Assembly (NCBI GenBank): GCA_003118195.1 | Contig: BEXV01000010.1 | Location: 889,330 to 902,887 of the forward strand | Source of the DNA: Hemicentrotus pulcherrimus | Taxonomy: Eukaryota; Echinodermata; Echinoidea; Camarodonta; Strongylocentrotidae | Direction of reading: 5' to 3' | Length of the DNA stretch: 13,558 bases | Shown: one piece after another, positions 1 to 8,277 of the stretch | Layout of the letters: every line of letters begins with the position of its first letter | Position numbering within the stretch: position 1 is the stretch's first letter | Notes under the pieces: generated by a model | What the model saw: only the letters and a program-made list of their open reading frames with translations | Told to the model about the DNA's origin: nothing | The model's database searches: none | Position numbers and translations under genes: made by a program

Positions 1-362
1 GTTTAACCTAAAATCATCCGGTTTTGACTGGCGGAATTTAAACGGAATTGGAAATATCTGTGATGTTACAGCACTACCATAGACATACAAATATCATCAT
101 ATGCTTTAACATTTTTAAATGAATCCAGATATAAACAATACATAGTACATAATACATAAATCATAAATAATGAAAACAATAATAATATAGAGTTCGGTTT
201 GCATACTTGGATATGAAATAATAGAAAATAAGTGTTGGGAGTTTGTTATAGCCTGAATATCAAGACTAAGCAATGATAGGGTCATTGGGTCATCTCTATT
301 CCTAAGGTAAATTTGGGAAAGTAGTACTTTTGAGAAACCTACAAGGAATGATGTAGGACATT
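1..362. other. AT-rich non-coding stretch, no feature seen
   Basis: This stretch is AT-rich and broken by stops in every frame. It contains short A/T runs and ATAATA-like words but no repeat end, hairpin or splice-like signal that I can defend. If the minus-strand frame beginning just to the right is a terminal exon, part of this would be its 3' UTR or flanking DNA. Confidence 0.5.
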
Positions 363-455
363 TTAGGCTTTATTCATGGCAAAGCCGGTGGTATTGTTAA
401 TTTCTTGGGACCGGCCGGATGGGTTTCCAATGGCGACAAAGACGGATTGTTCTAA
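363..455 (-). other. Weak candidate terminal exon, minus strand
   Basis: Read on the minus strand, a GC-richer island encodes about 30 residues (EQSVFVAIGNPSGRSQE, then INNTTGFAMNKA) and ends in TAA at 363-365. The sequence entering it is a long pyrimidine-rich tract followed by a possible acceptor (GGGTGTTAG just before GAACAATCC), which is what the 3' end of an intron looks like. An AATAAA hexamer lies inside the last codons (minus strand, about 369-374). I recognise no protein family. The open frame continues upstream only through low-complexity Phe/Leu/Ser codons from the pyrimidine tract, which I consider non-coding. The frame may be chance. Confidence 0.18.
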
Positions 456-469
456 CACCCGAGAATGGC

Positions 470-1180
470 AAGGCGAATGAGAGCAAAAGGAATGGAAGAG
501 TGTCAGGAGAACTAAGTGGAAGGAAGAGGAGATGAAGAAAAGAAAGAGCTTCATTGATTTGATAGAATATAGAGAGAGAGAGGAAGGAAAGAAGAGGAAG
601 AGGTGGAAGAATTGCATGTTTAATTAGGAACAATGCAGTGAGTAAAAAGAGTAATAGACGGTAGAAGTAGAAAAAGGGCAAATTTACTTCAATCTAAGAT
701 TGAGAAATTGATTAGAAGTAGAAAAATAAAACCACAGTAAAATGCAGAAAAACAATGTAAAGAGAGAAAATACAGAAGTATAGAAGTAGAAGAAAATGGA
801 AAATAGAATGTAGGCGGAGTTAACAGAGAAAAATAAGGCATCATTCTGTTTCAAACTGGTACTTATTTTCACAAAGTGATGGTAGTGAATGAAAATCACA
901 TACAATTTGCATGCAGATTTTCCTCACTACCATTAACAAGTTAACTTTTAGACTAATGAAAGGGAAAAAAGGAGAAAGAAGGAATATTTGCAACTAATGA
1001 CAAAAGAAAGAAAAGAGAACTTATATAAAGTGAACCATCTCTTTTTAAAGCAATCATTGGAAGATAAACAAAAGAAAATGAAAAAAAAAAAGAAAGTGAA
1101 AGAACAGAAAAAAGAGGTCACAAGGAAAAAAATAACATTGGCTCAAATTATCTGATAAAAAAAAGACACAGTTTATGGAT
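470..1180 (+). repeat. Long purine-rich strand (low-complexity R:Y tract)
   Basis: For roughly 700 bases the plus strand is made very largely of A and G: GGAAGGAAGAGGAG-type words, a short GAGAGAG run near 571-583, and A-rich purine DNA up to about 1180, including runs of 8 to 10 A. The complementary pyrimidine strand produces two apparent minus-strand frames (397-681 and 684-905) rich in Phe, Leu and Ser, which are composition artefacts. Such tracts are common in introns and can adopt triplex structures; no function is shown here. Confidence 0.6.
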
Positions 1181-2090
1181 TAGGTTGCACAAAATCAGCT
1201 TTAGCAGGAATTGAAGACTCTTATTTAGAATCCGGCATCTTACGTGACTACCCTCGCACAGAACAGAATAAAACGGTTGCATCAGTTGAAGTGTATATGT
1301 AATTAGAGAAAAGGGAACAAGGGAGCTTTAGGGGTCCATTTGGGTTTTAAAAGTCTAAAGTTCTTGGGATGCATTGAGAAAAAAAAAATCTGCTCTTCGT
1401 TGTACAAACTGCATGGAAATGTAAAGGTAGGGAAGATTAGCCTAAATAATATGGATTAAAGAGGAAATCAAAACATGGAATAGTTTAGAATAAAATATGA
1501 TGGAAACTGTTTTCACACTTAATTTAATTCTTTATATTGTAGTATTTGGTACTCATCATGCAGTTGACATATGATCAGTTTTTTCTATAAGCCCATAGAT
1601 TGAAGTGGTTTTCATACTGTATAGCTTACCAATTTTTTTAACCAATTCCTATGGGGAGCCGCCTGGTTGGTTACATTGACAAGCCTATGGGAATCTGAAT
1701 GAGAGAATGGAGAAGCAAGTCAACAGGTTTTTTCTCAACCGGTTTCATTGGAAGTCATATAGGATTCTTTCCTTACAAATGTCCTTTGGCCATCTTATAC
1801 CACTTGTGCTATAAGAAGAAATTAGAATTGTTAATGCTGGATAACATATTACATACCAAACAATTTAATCCCTTTGATATGCAAAAAATCTATCAGTTGC
1901 TGTACAATTGTTGCAACCAGTTAATAAATTTTGATTTGTAAATTCATGATTTTGGAATGCTGTTTTTCAAAACTACAGTAGATATTTGTTCACTTTTAGA
2001 GAGAGAGAGTGGTTTCTAGCTTTAAAAGAAGATGCAGAAGGTAATGCATTATTAACTGTCATCTTGTATGCAGTGCTCTGCTCCTATAGG
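1181..2090. other. Non-coding stretch with no supported gene
   Basis: AT-rich DNA with no repeat end or RNA-like structure that I can identify. An 80-codon ATG frame at 1699-1941 (+) has no recognisable domain. Its GFIGSH string resembles the glycine motif of sugar epimerases by chance, without the surrounding Rossmann-fold residues. A direct repeat CCTATGGG occurs near 1648 and 1684. Confidence 0.45.
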
Positions 2091-2112
2091 GACTAGATGC
2101 TTTCAGCTACTT

Positions 2113-2153
2113 GTGCCAATTCATTTACGTGCCAATTCATTTACATGCCAATT
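2113..2153 (+). repeat. 16-bp tandem repeat, about 2.6 copies
   Basis: The unit GTGCCAATTCATTTAC occurs at 2113-2128 and again at 2129-2144 without a mismatch, followed by a partial third copy ATGCCAATT at 2145-2153. It sits in a GC-richer block (about 2060-2340) that also holds three GCATTAA words and a CAGCTG E-box-like site near 2258. Perfect identity of the two full units suggests a recent duplication. Confidence 0.85.
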
Positions 2154-2340
2154 GTTGATTGCATTGAAAAGGCATAGATCGTCTGCAGACAGCTAAAAGG
2201 GCATTAAATCTACGTAAATGGATGGGCATTAAGGGCCTTCTGGCTCTCAGCTGATGAGATGGAGCTTTAGTTTACCAGAAGACTAGAGGGGGATGCATTC
2301 TCATTGCATTAAGGCATGTCGGTGCGTTGGTGTTCAGTTT
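2154..2340. other. GC-richer block, function unknown
   Basis: This block is less AT-rich than its surroundings and carries repeated GGGCATTAA/TGCATTAA words, a CAGCTGATGAG stretch and TCGTCTGCAGACAG. Frames are all short. It might be a regulatory element or an old unrecognised repeat; the sequence alone does not decide. Confidence 0.2.
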
Positions 2341-2480
2341 TTGTTTGGATGAAAGAGAGGTAGAAATGTGGGGGAAGAAAGAGGCAGAGGGAAAGAAAGA
2401 GATATTAGCCAGATGAAGAGAAATACAGAAACGGGGAGCGAGATGGAGACAAGGGCACCGAGAAACAGTGAGACAACAAT
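2341..2480 (+). repeat. Second purine-rich tract
   Basis: A shorter purine-dominated stretch on the plus strand, with words such as GGGGGAAGAAAGAGG and GGGAAAGAAAGAGA, similar in kind to the tract at 470-1180. No coding frame runs through it. Confidence 0.5.
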
Positions 2481-3353
2481 ATTTATAGCCATCAAGACAT
2501 AGGTCTATTATGAGTTACATGTATGAGACAATTACACGTAAGGTGTACATGTATGCTAAAGAACTAAAGATGGACTTAAAAACCATTCAACAGGTCATAC
2601 GCAGAAAATAAAAATAATGAAAGAAAAATGAATTTAAAAAAAAATTATATAAAGTTTAACATTTTCACATGATATTGGATTTGTTGAACAATAATTCTGG
2701 TATAATAATTGAACATATGATATATATAATGCATCATGGCCTATTGTATTGAACATCACATGTGATTAAATAAAGTTTTCCAAAAAATCAGAAGCTTTCG
2801 CATAAGTGAGGTAGAGATGAACGTATATGATTATCTAAAGAAGAAGTTATGTTGGCAAGATCACTCCTAGACCATCAATAGACAAACACAAATTAATACC
2901 CCAAATGACCAAGATGTACTTGAATTTATCTGTGTTTTTTTAAAAGTCAAATTCGTGATGTGACTGAGGTATTACTGATCAAATAAATTCCATGATAAGC
3001 ACCTTTGAAGGGCAACATGGTGTAGAATTTGTTTCCTATGGGGGAGCTCATGTCTGTACATGTAATTGAGGTAATGATGGAATGATGCTAAATGATGCAA
3101 CATGTATGACATGTACGTGTAACGAATGTGGAAAGTCCTATTTTTTCAAAGTCAGTTATAAGCGAACAGAAAAGATCATAGCAAGAGCTAAGCCTGAGAG
3201 GAGACATGGTGAAGGAAGTAATTATGAGATTATTTTGATAAATCACTTTTATTAAAATCAAAGGCAGTTCAGAAGATTTTTTAAATGTGTTAATTTTACA
3301 ATTCCTTTGTAACTTGAATTCTCTTATATTGTGAATGGAATTGCTCATGTTTT
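2481..3353. other. AT-rich non-coding stretch
   Basis: AT-rich DNA with TACATGTATG words near 2517 and 2547 and a cluster of ATGACATGTACGTG-like words near 3107, but no gene, hairpin or repeat boundary that I can support. The short minus-strand frame at 3088-3348 has no recognisable motif. Confidence 0.45.
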
Positions 3354-3374
3354 ACACACACACACACACACACA
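3354..3374 (+). repeat. (AC)n microsatellite
   Basis: Ten AC dinucleotides in a row plus a terminal A, followed by an imperfect continuation (AACGCAAACACACC) and a short CTCTCTC run. On the minus strand it gives a Val-Cys repeat in an apparent frame, which is an artefact. Confidence 0.95.
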
Positions 3375-4325
3375 AACGCAAACACACCCTCTCTCTCGTT
3401 TCTGACGTTGTTCATTTATCTTGCATAAACCCTTCTGTAAAGAGAATATAAATTTATTGCACTTATAAAGATAGTTCATTTGTTTAAAATTATATGAACA
3501 ACTTAAATTTCTCTCCGTGTTTTTATATGGCATAGGGCAACATCAGAAGTGGCAGATGCCCCCTTCTTGTAATCTGATGATTTTAATGGAAAAAGGCATC
3601 TCCTTAATTCAGGCTTAAATTGTCTGTGTGAATAAGGCCAAGAGTGATGAAGTTTGAGTGCACATTTGTATCAAGTGAGCTTAGAATTGATGTGCGTTGT
3701 CAGCCTTGCATATCATGGGGGCTCGATTACACCTCAAGTGTTGCCGTTAGAAAGTTTGAATTGTTCTCCAATGAGCTCATGTATGTCAGGCAAAGTGCGA
3801 ACAGGAGAGTACATTACCTTTGTTAGCATAACGATATTGATGTATGGCAGTATGCACCCGCTCACATGAAGCATTAATCCACATTGAATATTCTAGCGTT
3901 TAGAGTGCTTGCATCCATCCATACATGAGACGAAGTGTTGCATCCGCCAAAGTGTGACAATATTCTATTTGTATTTAATTCAGTGGCTGTAGTTTGATAG
4001 CATCATTTCTCAAGTAACAAAGGCAACAGGGACTGTTGTTCTTGAATCAGTGGATCAAGTGCAAATATTTGCATTGTAGAATTTTTTTCCTCTTGAAGGT
4101 AAATTTCGATTGCAAAACTTTTGTAAGACAGGTCATAAGTTTCACCATCAAGCTGTGATTTTCAACCAATATTCAGTACTTACATGTATGTACAGCCAGA
4201 AGTATGTAAAAATGTATTTTAAATGATATAGCTAAACTTAGGACCTTTCTTGCTCTCAGCAAACAGTGTGCCTAAGAATTTGTTCTCGATATTAGCTTTC
4301 TAATCAGTGTGATTTTTATGAATGT
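3375..4325. other. Non-coding stretch with no supported gene
   Basis: The part from about 3540 to 3960 is GC-richer and leaves two plus-strand frames open at once (3644-3826 and 3654-3869). Neither resembles a known family, and simultaneous openness in two frames points to low stop density rather than coding. The rest, to 4325, is AT-rich with TACATGTATGTACA near 4181 and no structure I can support. Confidence 0.4.
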
Positions 4326-4481
4326 TCAACTTTTATATACGTAGAGCCAGAAGTGTGTTAGCTGTATGCTAAATACTGTGATCTTACAACCTCCTGTAGC
4401 AAATAAACAGGTGGTTAATTCTTTGAAATAACTAGTGGGTAAGGTCCACCTTTCCATGTCCATCAAGCTTGTCTGTATCAC
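4326..4481 (-). other. Weak candidate exon, minus strand
   Basis: On the minus strand a strong acceptor-like sequence (TTTCATTTTCAG, ending at 4482) precedes 51 open codons beginning VIQTSLMDMERW and ending WLYVYKS before a TGA at 4326-4328. The same start in another phase reads DTDKLDGHGKVDLTH and stops at a TAG. I recognise no family in either phase, and without an upstream exon or transcript neither can be called a gene. A second acceptor-like site (TTTATTTGCTACAG) lies inside the frame. Confidence 0.17.
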
Positions 4482-4592
4482 CTGAAAATGAAACGAGCAG
4501 TTCACACGTGGCCCCATGAGGATGTTACGGATGATGATAAAAGATGCATTCAAGATCTACAGGTACCGTCTGATTACACCTGCATCATTTAA
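4440..4592 (+). other. Weak open frame, plus strand
   Basis: A plus-strand frame open from about 4443 to the TAA at 4590-4592 reads, in part, MKRAVHTWPHEDVTDDDK then RCIQDLQ, with a donor-like CAG/GTACCG at about 4560-4568. It is antisense to the minus-strand acceptor at 4482, so at most one of the two readings could be real. No family is recognised. Confidence 0.12.
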
Positions 4593-4729
4593 TGCTTGAT
4601 GAGGTATCCCTCTGGTACTGGACGTGCGTGGCAATCGGACCATCCCTGTTCACATTTGGGGTACCTCTTCTTCTTGCAATATGGTACAGTCCGCCGTTGG
4701 CATATTATCGTACCTTACCTCTGCAGTGA
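4589..4729. other. Exon-like block open on both strands
   Basis: The same codon register is open on both strands. Plus-strand 4592-4729 encodes 45 residues that look like a membrane segment (LFTFGVPLLLAIWY in the middle). The minus strand from 4714 to the TAA at 4589-4591 encodes a basic, cysteine-rich string with Cys spaced about every eight residues (CQRRTVPYC, then KKKRYPKC, then EQGWSDC). On the minus strand a pyrimidine run and CACTGCAG (about 4724-4750) resemble a splice acceptor, and GATGCAG/GTGTAA at about 4573-4585 resembles a donor. A third frame (4596-4790, +) is open as well. Three open frames in GC-richer DNA favour a composition effect; I recognise no family. Confidence 0.15.
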
Positions 4730-4898
4730 TAAGGCAAAAAAAAAGGAACACCCCGCTTCCAGAAAAAACATGAAGCGCTTTCTTTTCTAATTAAAGCAAA
4801 TCGATTTTGAGTAAATTTATGTATATTTAACTGTAAAATTCATGTTGTTCCAGTACCCAAACAAGACCTGACAAATCAGCATAAAATACTTGTGTATG

Positions 4899-5106
4899 CA
4901 GTGGTGTAGCCTGAGTCCAGAGGGGGCACCAGTATCAAAAATTGAATGAAATGTAAGAGACCAATCCCCTGAAGTGGGGGGAATGTATGGGAGGTTGCCA
5001 TGGTACTTTTTTTAACATAGCTTACCCCTCCCTTTATTATTTTGTAATGCATGGGAGGGAGGGGGGGGGGCACCCATCCGTTTGGTAAGTTCGAGCTACA
5101 TCACTT
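4899..5106 (+). mobile_element. Non-autonomous DNA transposon (MITE), CAGTGGTGTAGC ends, hAT-like
   Basis: The left end CAGTGGTGTAGC (4899-4910) pairs with the right end GCTACATCACTT (5095-5106): 10 of 12 bases match when one is reverse-complemented. The interior is short, without a transposase, and contains GGGGGCACC near the left and a run of ten G followed by CACCC (5061-5075) near the right. CAGTG-type ends and this size fit small hAT-derived elements, and I recall a CAGTGGCGTAGC family with G-rich interiors in many marine invertebrates. The eight bases outside each end (4891-4898 and 5107-5114) agree at only about five positions, so the target duplication is decayed or the boundary is off. 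A minus-strand frame through it is an artefact of the G runs. Confidence 0.7.
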
Positions 5107-5819
5107 TGTATACATGTACATTAATGTATAAAAAGTTGACTTTGTTTGTGAAATTATGTACGTACAGCTTTTAAAAGTATGTATGTATATTTCAGAGTTA
5201 TGAGTTATCATAATTAGTTCAACAACCTCTTCAATATCTAAACTAGAGTAGATCAACTGCTGGACTGGCTGTTTTGACTGTGCCCGTTGATGACAGACAC
5301 TTAAGAGACACCAAAGTACCCTTATGCACTCAATTTATCTTTTTGGTCAGGACCACAAGTGGGCAACTCCTCAATGGTCATGTAGTGCTTTTTTTATTAT
5401 GTAAAGCATTAAGTGTTATAAATTTTTCATTTGTACAGCAAGACATGTTGAGACAACCGCATTGTTAAACCTAAGATTGCATTGCCTGTGTTTGATTAAA
5501 TGCAGTGAAATAGAAATTCCTAAATGAAGAATGCCTTACAATTAATTTATGTGTAAAAAATTACTTCCAAATGCTAAGTTTTTCATTTGCCATCTTCAGA
5601 ATGGAATAAAGGAACTACACTGAGCAAAGTAGAAAGTGTACACAATTTATAATAAAGAGTTAAAATAAAAATTTGATATATATTTGTCTTTCATGTATCA
5701 AAATAAAAATAAATTTTAATTCTCTTTAAGATCATATGCAATTAGAATCATATCGTTAGTGTGTGAGTGAGCATAGCCATTTAATAATAATTGAGTCTCT
5801 GAAATTTTTTTGGCAAAAA
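5107..5819. other. Non-coding stretch with no supported gene
   Basis: A plus-strand frame is open from 5247 to 5468 but has only non-ATG upstream starts and no recognisable motif. AATAAA hexamers occur at 5605-5610 and 5651-5656, which is expected by chance in AT-rich DNA and is not tied to any gene here. The remainder is AT-rich and featureless. Confidence 0.4.
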
Positions 5820-6054
5820 TGGGGCATCACCTCTAACTCTGCAAAAGAGGGCACGCTTAAGATGTACTTTGCTAATGAGCGCCGGAGTATGTGCTGCCGC
5901 ATGCCGCTTCATGCATGGCAAATGAAGAGCTGTCGGTAACGTTGGCCTGAAACGTGAACACCTTTAGTCCAGGAGTTAATATGGAGGCTATATATAACTC
6001 TGCCCACTCCCATCCCTCTATTCATTGGTACAAATTATTCCAGAAGGTGGACGG
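5820..6054 (+). promoter_or_regulatory. Candidate promoter block with TATA box
   Basis: A GC-richer island in AT-rich surroundings ends in a clear TATA-like element, TATATATAA at 5989-5997, flanked by GGAGGC and CTCTGCCC. About 30 bases downstream is an initiator-like TTCATT (6021-6026), and the first ATG of an open frame follows at 6055. Upstream are possible factor sites: CTAATGAG, GGTAACG, ATGGCAAAT and CATGCATGG, and an imperfect hairpin CTTCAT...ATGAAG near 5908-5928. The spacing of TATA, initiator and ATG is what a polymerase II promoter would show. It is inferred from motif layout only; TATA-like words are frequent in AT-rich DNA, though less so inside a GC-richer block. Confidence 0.3.
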
Positions 6055-6192
6055 ATGATGAGAGGACTTCCACCAGTCTGTAGATGTCCTCCAGAGGTTG
6101 CATCTCTCAAGATGTTTGGAAAAAAAAGAGATGCCGTCAAGTTTGGATGCAAGATTCCAAGGCTCTCGCAAAGTACAGGAAAACATGTTTAA
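6055..6192 (+). CDS. Candidate 45-codon small ORF or first exon, function unknown
   Basis: The frame starts with two consecutive ATG codons (6055 and 6058) and ends at TAA 6190-6192. It encodes a basic, Cys/Pro-containing peptide: MMRGLPPVCRCPPEV, then ASLKMFGKKRDAVKFGC, then KIPRLSQSTGKHV. The frame has no stop back to 5998. A pyrimidine-rich stretch ending ATTATTCCAG at 6043 could serve as a splice acceptor, so it could also be part of an internal exon. A possible donor (AAAGTACAG near 6170) is weak. I recognise no domain. The opposite strand is also open over much of this region (a 54-codon ATG frame), which lowers the value of openness as evidence. Confidence 0.2.
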   Translation: MMRGLPPVCRCPPEVASLKMFGKKRDAVKFGCKIPRLSQSTGKHV

Positions 6193-6799
6193 TCATTTAG
6201 ACAACTTAACATATAATAGATCACTTTGTTTTTGGACAATTGTCATGAAGTGTAAACATTTTGACTGAATATGCTTGATTCATTCAAAAATTTTGTTTAA
6301 GGTATATTCCTTGATTTAGATTTCATGATATATACATTAGGCAAGTGTTTATGGAAGAAAGTCGTAGACCTTGTTCAATACTTAAATTCTTCGGCAAGAA
6401 TTTCCACCCAGTGCGCAGAAGGAGTTTAATATGGGGAACAATAGAGGTTTTTCTGTTAGGCTAGCATTCTTTGTACTTGGGTTCCCTATGATATTGTTTT
6501 CAGAAATGCTATTCAAAGGAAACAGAAAATAACAACAATAATATTTGGACACAAAAGTTGAGGCTAAAATTAGGTTGACTGTAGAAGTACATGTCTCTTG
6601 AATTGGTTGGCAAACAACAAAATATGCAAGGGTATTCCATGGGTAATTTGAAGTAATTACGTATTGGTAGTGCTGGATTTTCAGCTGTCAAATTATATGT
6701 GAATATTCACTTAACACGAACGCCTGTCTTACAAAATGTACACACATTTTTATTAGTTACTGTATTATCTAGGTACACATGAAGTTGATTATCTGTGAG
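6193..6799. other. AT-rich non-coding stretch, no feature seen
   Basis: AT-rich sequence with short frames only; the minus-strand frame at 6509-6691 shows no motif. No repeat end, hairpin of note or splice-like pair was found. Confidence 0.45.
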
Positions 6800-6827
6800 G
6801 AGTTGTTTATGCAAGAGTTGTTTATGC
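6800..6827 (+). repeat. Short direct repeat of 13 bp
   Basis: GAGTTGTTTATGC occurs at 6800-6812 and again at 6815-6827 with a two-base spacer AA. It marks the left edge of a GC-richer block that runs to about 7150. Confidence 0.8.
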
Positions 6828-7143
6828 GCGAACGCTCGCAGAGTAGGAAGCCAGCTTCACTGATCGTGTCTAAAAATTATGATCAAAATTCGGGAAGCGT
6901 GCAAAATCAAATTATTTTGGAAGGGTGGCTGGAAGAGCGTTTGTGATGCGTTAAGCATTGTGTAGCGGTGACTGTTTTTGAGAGTAGGCCGGGCGATGCT
7001 GCTGTTGATGCAGGAGTGGAGATGTTGAAATGGTAGCTAGGCACTTAAGAAATATAGGATGCCATTTTCCAAGTCAGGGAAAGGACAGCGCACTTGTTGT
7101 TTGTCGTCTGGCTCGAGTTGGAGATTGAGCGAGAGGGGTTTCA
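6828..7143. other. GC-richer block, no recognised gene
   Basis: This block contains CpG-bearing words (GCGCGAACGCTCGC, GGCCGGGCGATG, CTGGCTCGAGTTGG) unusual for the window. No frame through it is long. It could be a 5' untranslated or regulatory region, or an old repeat. Nothing in it identifies its role. Confidence 0.2.
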
Positions 7144-7338
7144 ATGGTGCCTGAGTGTGAAAGTTTTGTTGGAATGACTGTGATTGCGGATTGTAATATG
7201 AATCTGTATGTCCTGGCCATATTTTCCTTCTATCTGCTGAGTGATTTCTGTTTAATCAATCACCTAGGCGTATCTGTTTTTTTTGTTGGTGTTGTTGTGA
7301 GACTAATCGATCTCACTGTTTTTAGGATTACAGGGTAG
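7144..7338 (+). other. Open frame of 64 codons, probably not a gene
   Basis: An ATG frame that follows the GC-richer block. It encodes two hydrophobic stretches (LYVLAIFSFYLL and VSVFFVGVVVRLI) that could be membrane segments, but T-rich DNA yields such residues by default. No homology is recognised and no splice or polyadenylation signal supports it. Confidence 0.12.
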
Positions 7339-7460
7339 ATAACAAATTTTCTCTAAGATGCCTTATTGAGATGCCAATTTCCCCTATCTGAATACATCTT
7401 GAGCTCATCATATGCTCAATGGTTAAAGGAAAAACAACTTCAAAGAGATTAAGAGAATCG

Positions 7461-7543
7461 CCCTGCATAATAAGACGATCCTTCTGTAAATTAACGTTTC
7501 AAGGAGGGGATGTTGTATATAAATTCACTGGATTACATACAAC
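7461..7543 (+). repeat. Palindrome-bearing repeat, copy A
   Basis: Aligned with 8048-8125, this copy shares CCCTGC, AAGACG-TCCTTCTGTAA, TTTCAA and TGTTGTA...TACAAC blocks in the same order and nearly the same spacing. In the 58-base core I count about three-quarters identity. Its 3' part is an inverted repeat, GTTGTAT (7512-7518) and ATACAAC (7537-7543), at the same place where copy B has a nearly perfect palindrome. Conservation of both sequence and foldback suggests a mobile or structured repeat family that I cannot name. Confidence 0.6.
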
Positions 7544-7803
7544 CAAAATTGTGACAGAAAATGACTTCACATCTACCCCTGATTGTTTAAGGAGCATAAA
7601 TCTCTTTTTGTCATCTTGTTACCGTATTTGCTAAAATTAGTATTTATTTCAATTTTTACAAATGTATATCTAGAGCGTATCTGTTTAATTCAGCAAATAA
7701 TTTATTGTTCTGTCATTTTTGTATGTTCTATCTTACTTCTGTTCCTTTGCTTATAGTGCAGATGCTTTGATGTGATCTCTGTATTTTTTTTCTTCACAAG
7801 TGC

Positions 7804-7833
7804 AGCTGAATTTGATTTCGAGTGCATTCAGCT
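7804..7833 (+). repeat. Inverted repeat, 8-bp arms
   Basis: AGCTGAAT (7804-7811) and ATTCAGCT (7826-7833) are perfect reverse complements separated by 14 bases. This is a short hairpin of no known role. Confidence 0.7.
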
Positions 7834-8047
7834 CCTTAAAAATGTCTTTTTTTTTAAGTGGTAAAAATTGCATTTTTTAATATTGCACAATGTGCCTCCT
7901 TTGTATTGACTTTTGATTTAATCACATGACAAATGTGAAATAGCTGCGCCTGCATGTCAATAGGATTGAGCTTATTCCGAAAAAATTTGAATCATGCAGG
8001 AGAGATTTACTGAAAGAGTAAAGAGAGAGTAAAGATGCTATTTAAGG
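7834..8047. other. Non-coding stretch between repeat copies
   Basis: AT-rich DNA with an 8-bp inverted repeat, CCTGCATG (7949-7956) and CATGCAGG (7993-8000), 36 bases apart. It may be interior sequence of whatever element carries the flanking palindrome repeats, but nothing shows that. Confidence 0.3.
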
Positions 8048-8125
8048 CCCTGCTTCTGAAGACGGTCCTTCTGTAAGTCACCATTTCAAAAAGGGCGTGT
8101 TGTAGAATAAATTTACTCTACAACA
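8048..8125 (+). repeat. Palindrome-bearing repeat, copy B
   Basis: This is the second member of the family seen at 7461-7543. Its end, 8098-8125, is a 28-bp palindrome: arms TGTTGTAGA and TCTACAACA match perfectly, and the centre is AAATTT with one mismatched pair. Copy A has the same arms but a longer, degraded centre, so B is closer to the presumed ancestral palindrome. A long palindrome at the end of a repeat unit is compatible with two joined terminal inverted repeats or a foldback element end. Confidence 0.65.
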
Positions 8126-8277
8126 TGCAAAGGAAACAAACCAAATCAAATTGACACTGGAGCCACTTGTTATGTCATTAATCAAATTTATTGGTAATCC
8201 ATAGCACCTTAAAGCCACAAATTCCTGTTATTCACCACAGCTGGAATATTTAGATCAGCTAAACTTCATTACCAAAT

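Noticed and set aside
397..905. Minus-strand frames rich in Phe, Leu and Ser, looking like membrane proteins
   Set aside because: They are translations of a low-complexity pyrimidine tract, and such frames appear from composition alone.
1699..1941. 80-codon ATG frame containing GFIGSH, like the nucleotide-binding motif of sugar epimerases
   Set aside because: The rest of the frame shows no Rossmann-fold pattern, no glycine-rich loop spacing and no catalytic YxxxK; the match is six residues and most likely chance.
3345..3533. Minus-strand frame ending in a Val-Cys repeat
   Set aside because: The repeat is the AC microsatellite translated; nothing else supports coding.
3541..3601. Interleaved inverted repeats CATCAGA/TCTGATG and AGATGCC/GGCATCT suggesting a pseudoknot
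   Set aside because: Seven-base arms at this spacing are expected by chance in 13 kb, and nothing else indicates an RNA gene.
3644..3869. Two overlapping plus-strand frames, a possible dual-coding gene
   Set aside because: No homology, no splice or promoter signal, and stop-poor GC-richer sequence explains both being open.
4876..5073. Minus-strand frame starting with a proline-rich stretch
   Set aside because: It is the G-rich interior of the MITE read backwards.
5247..5656. Small gene with AATAAA signals downstream
   Set aside because: The frame has no ATG near its start and no motif; AATAAA is frequent in AT-rich DNA.
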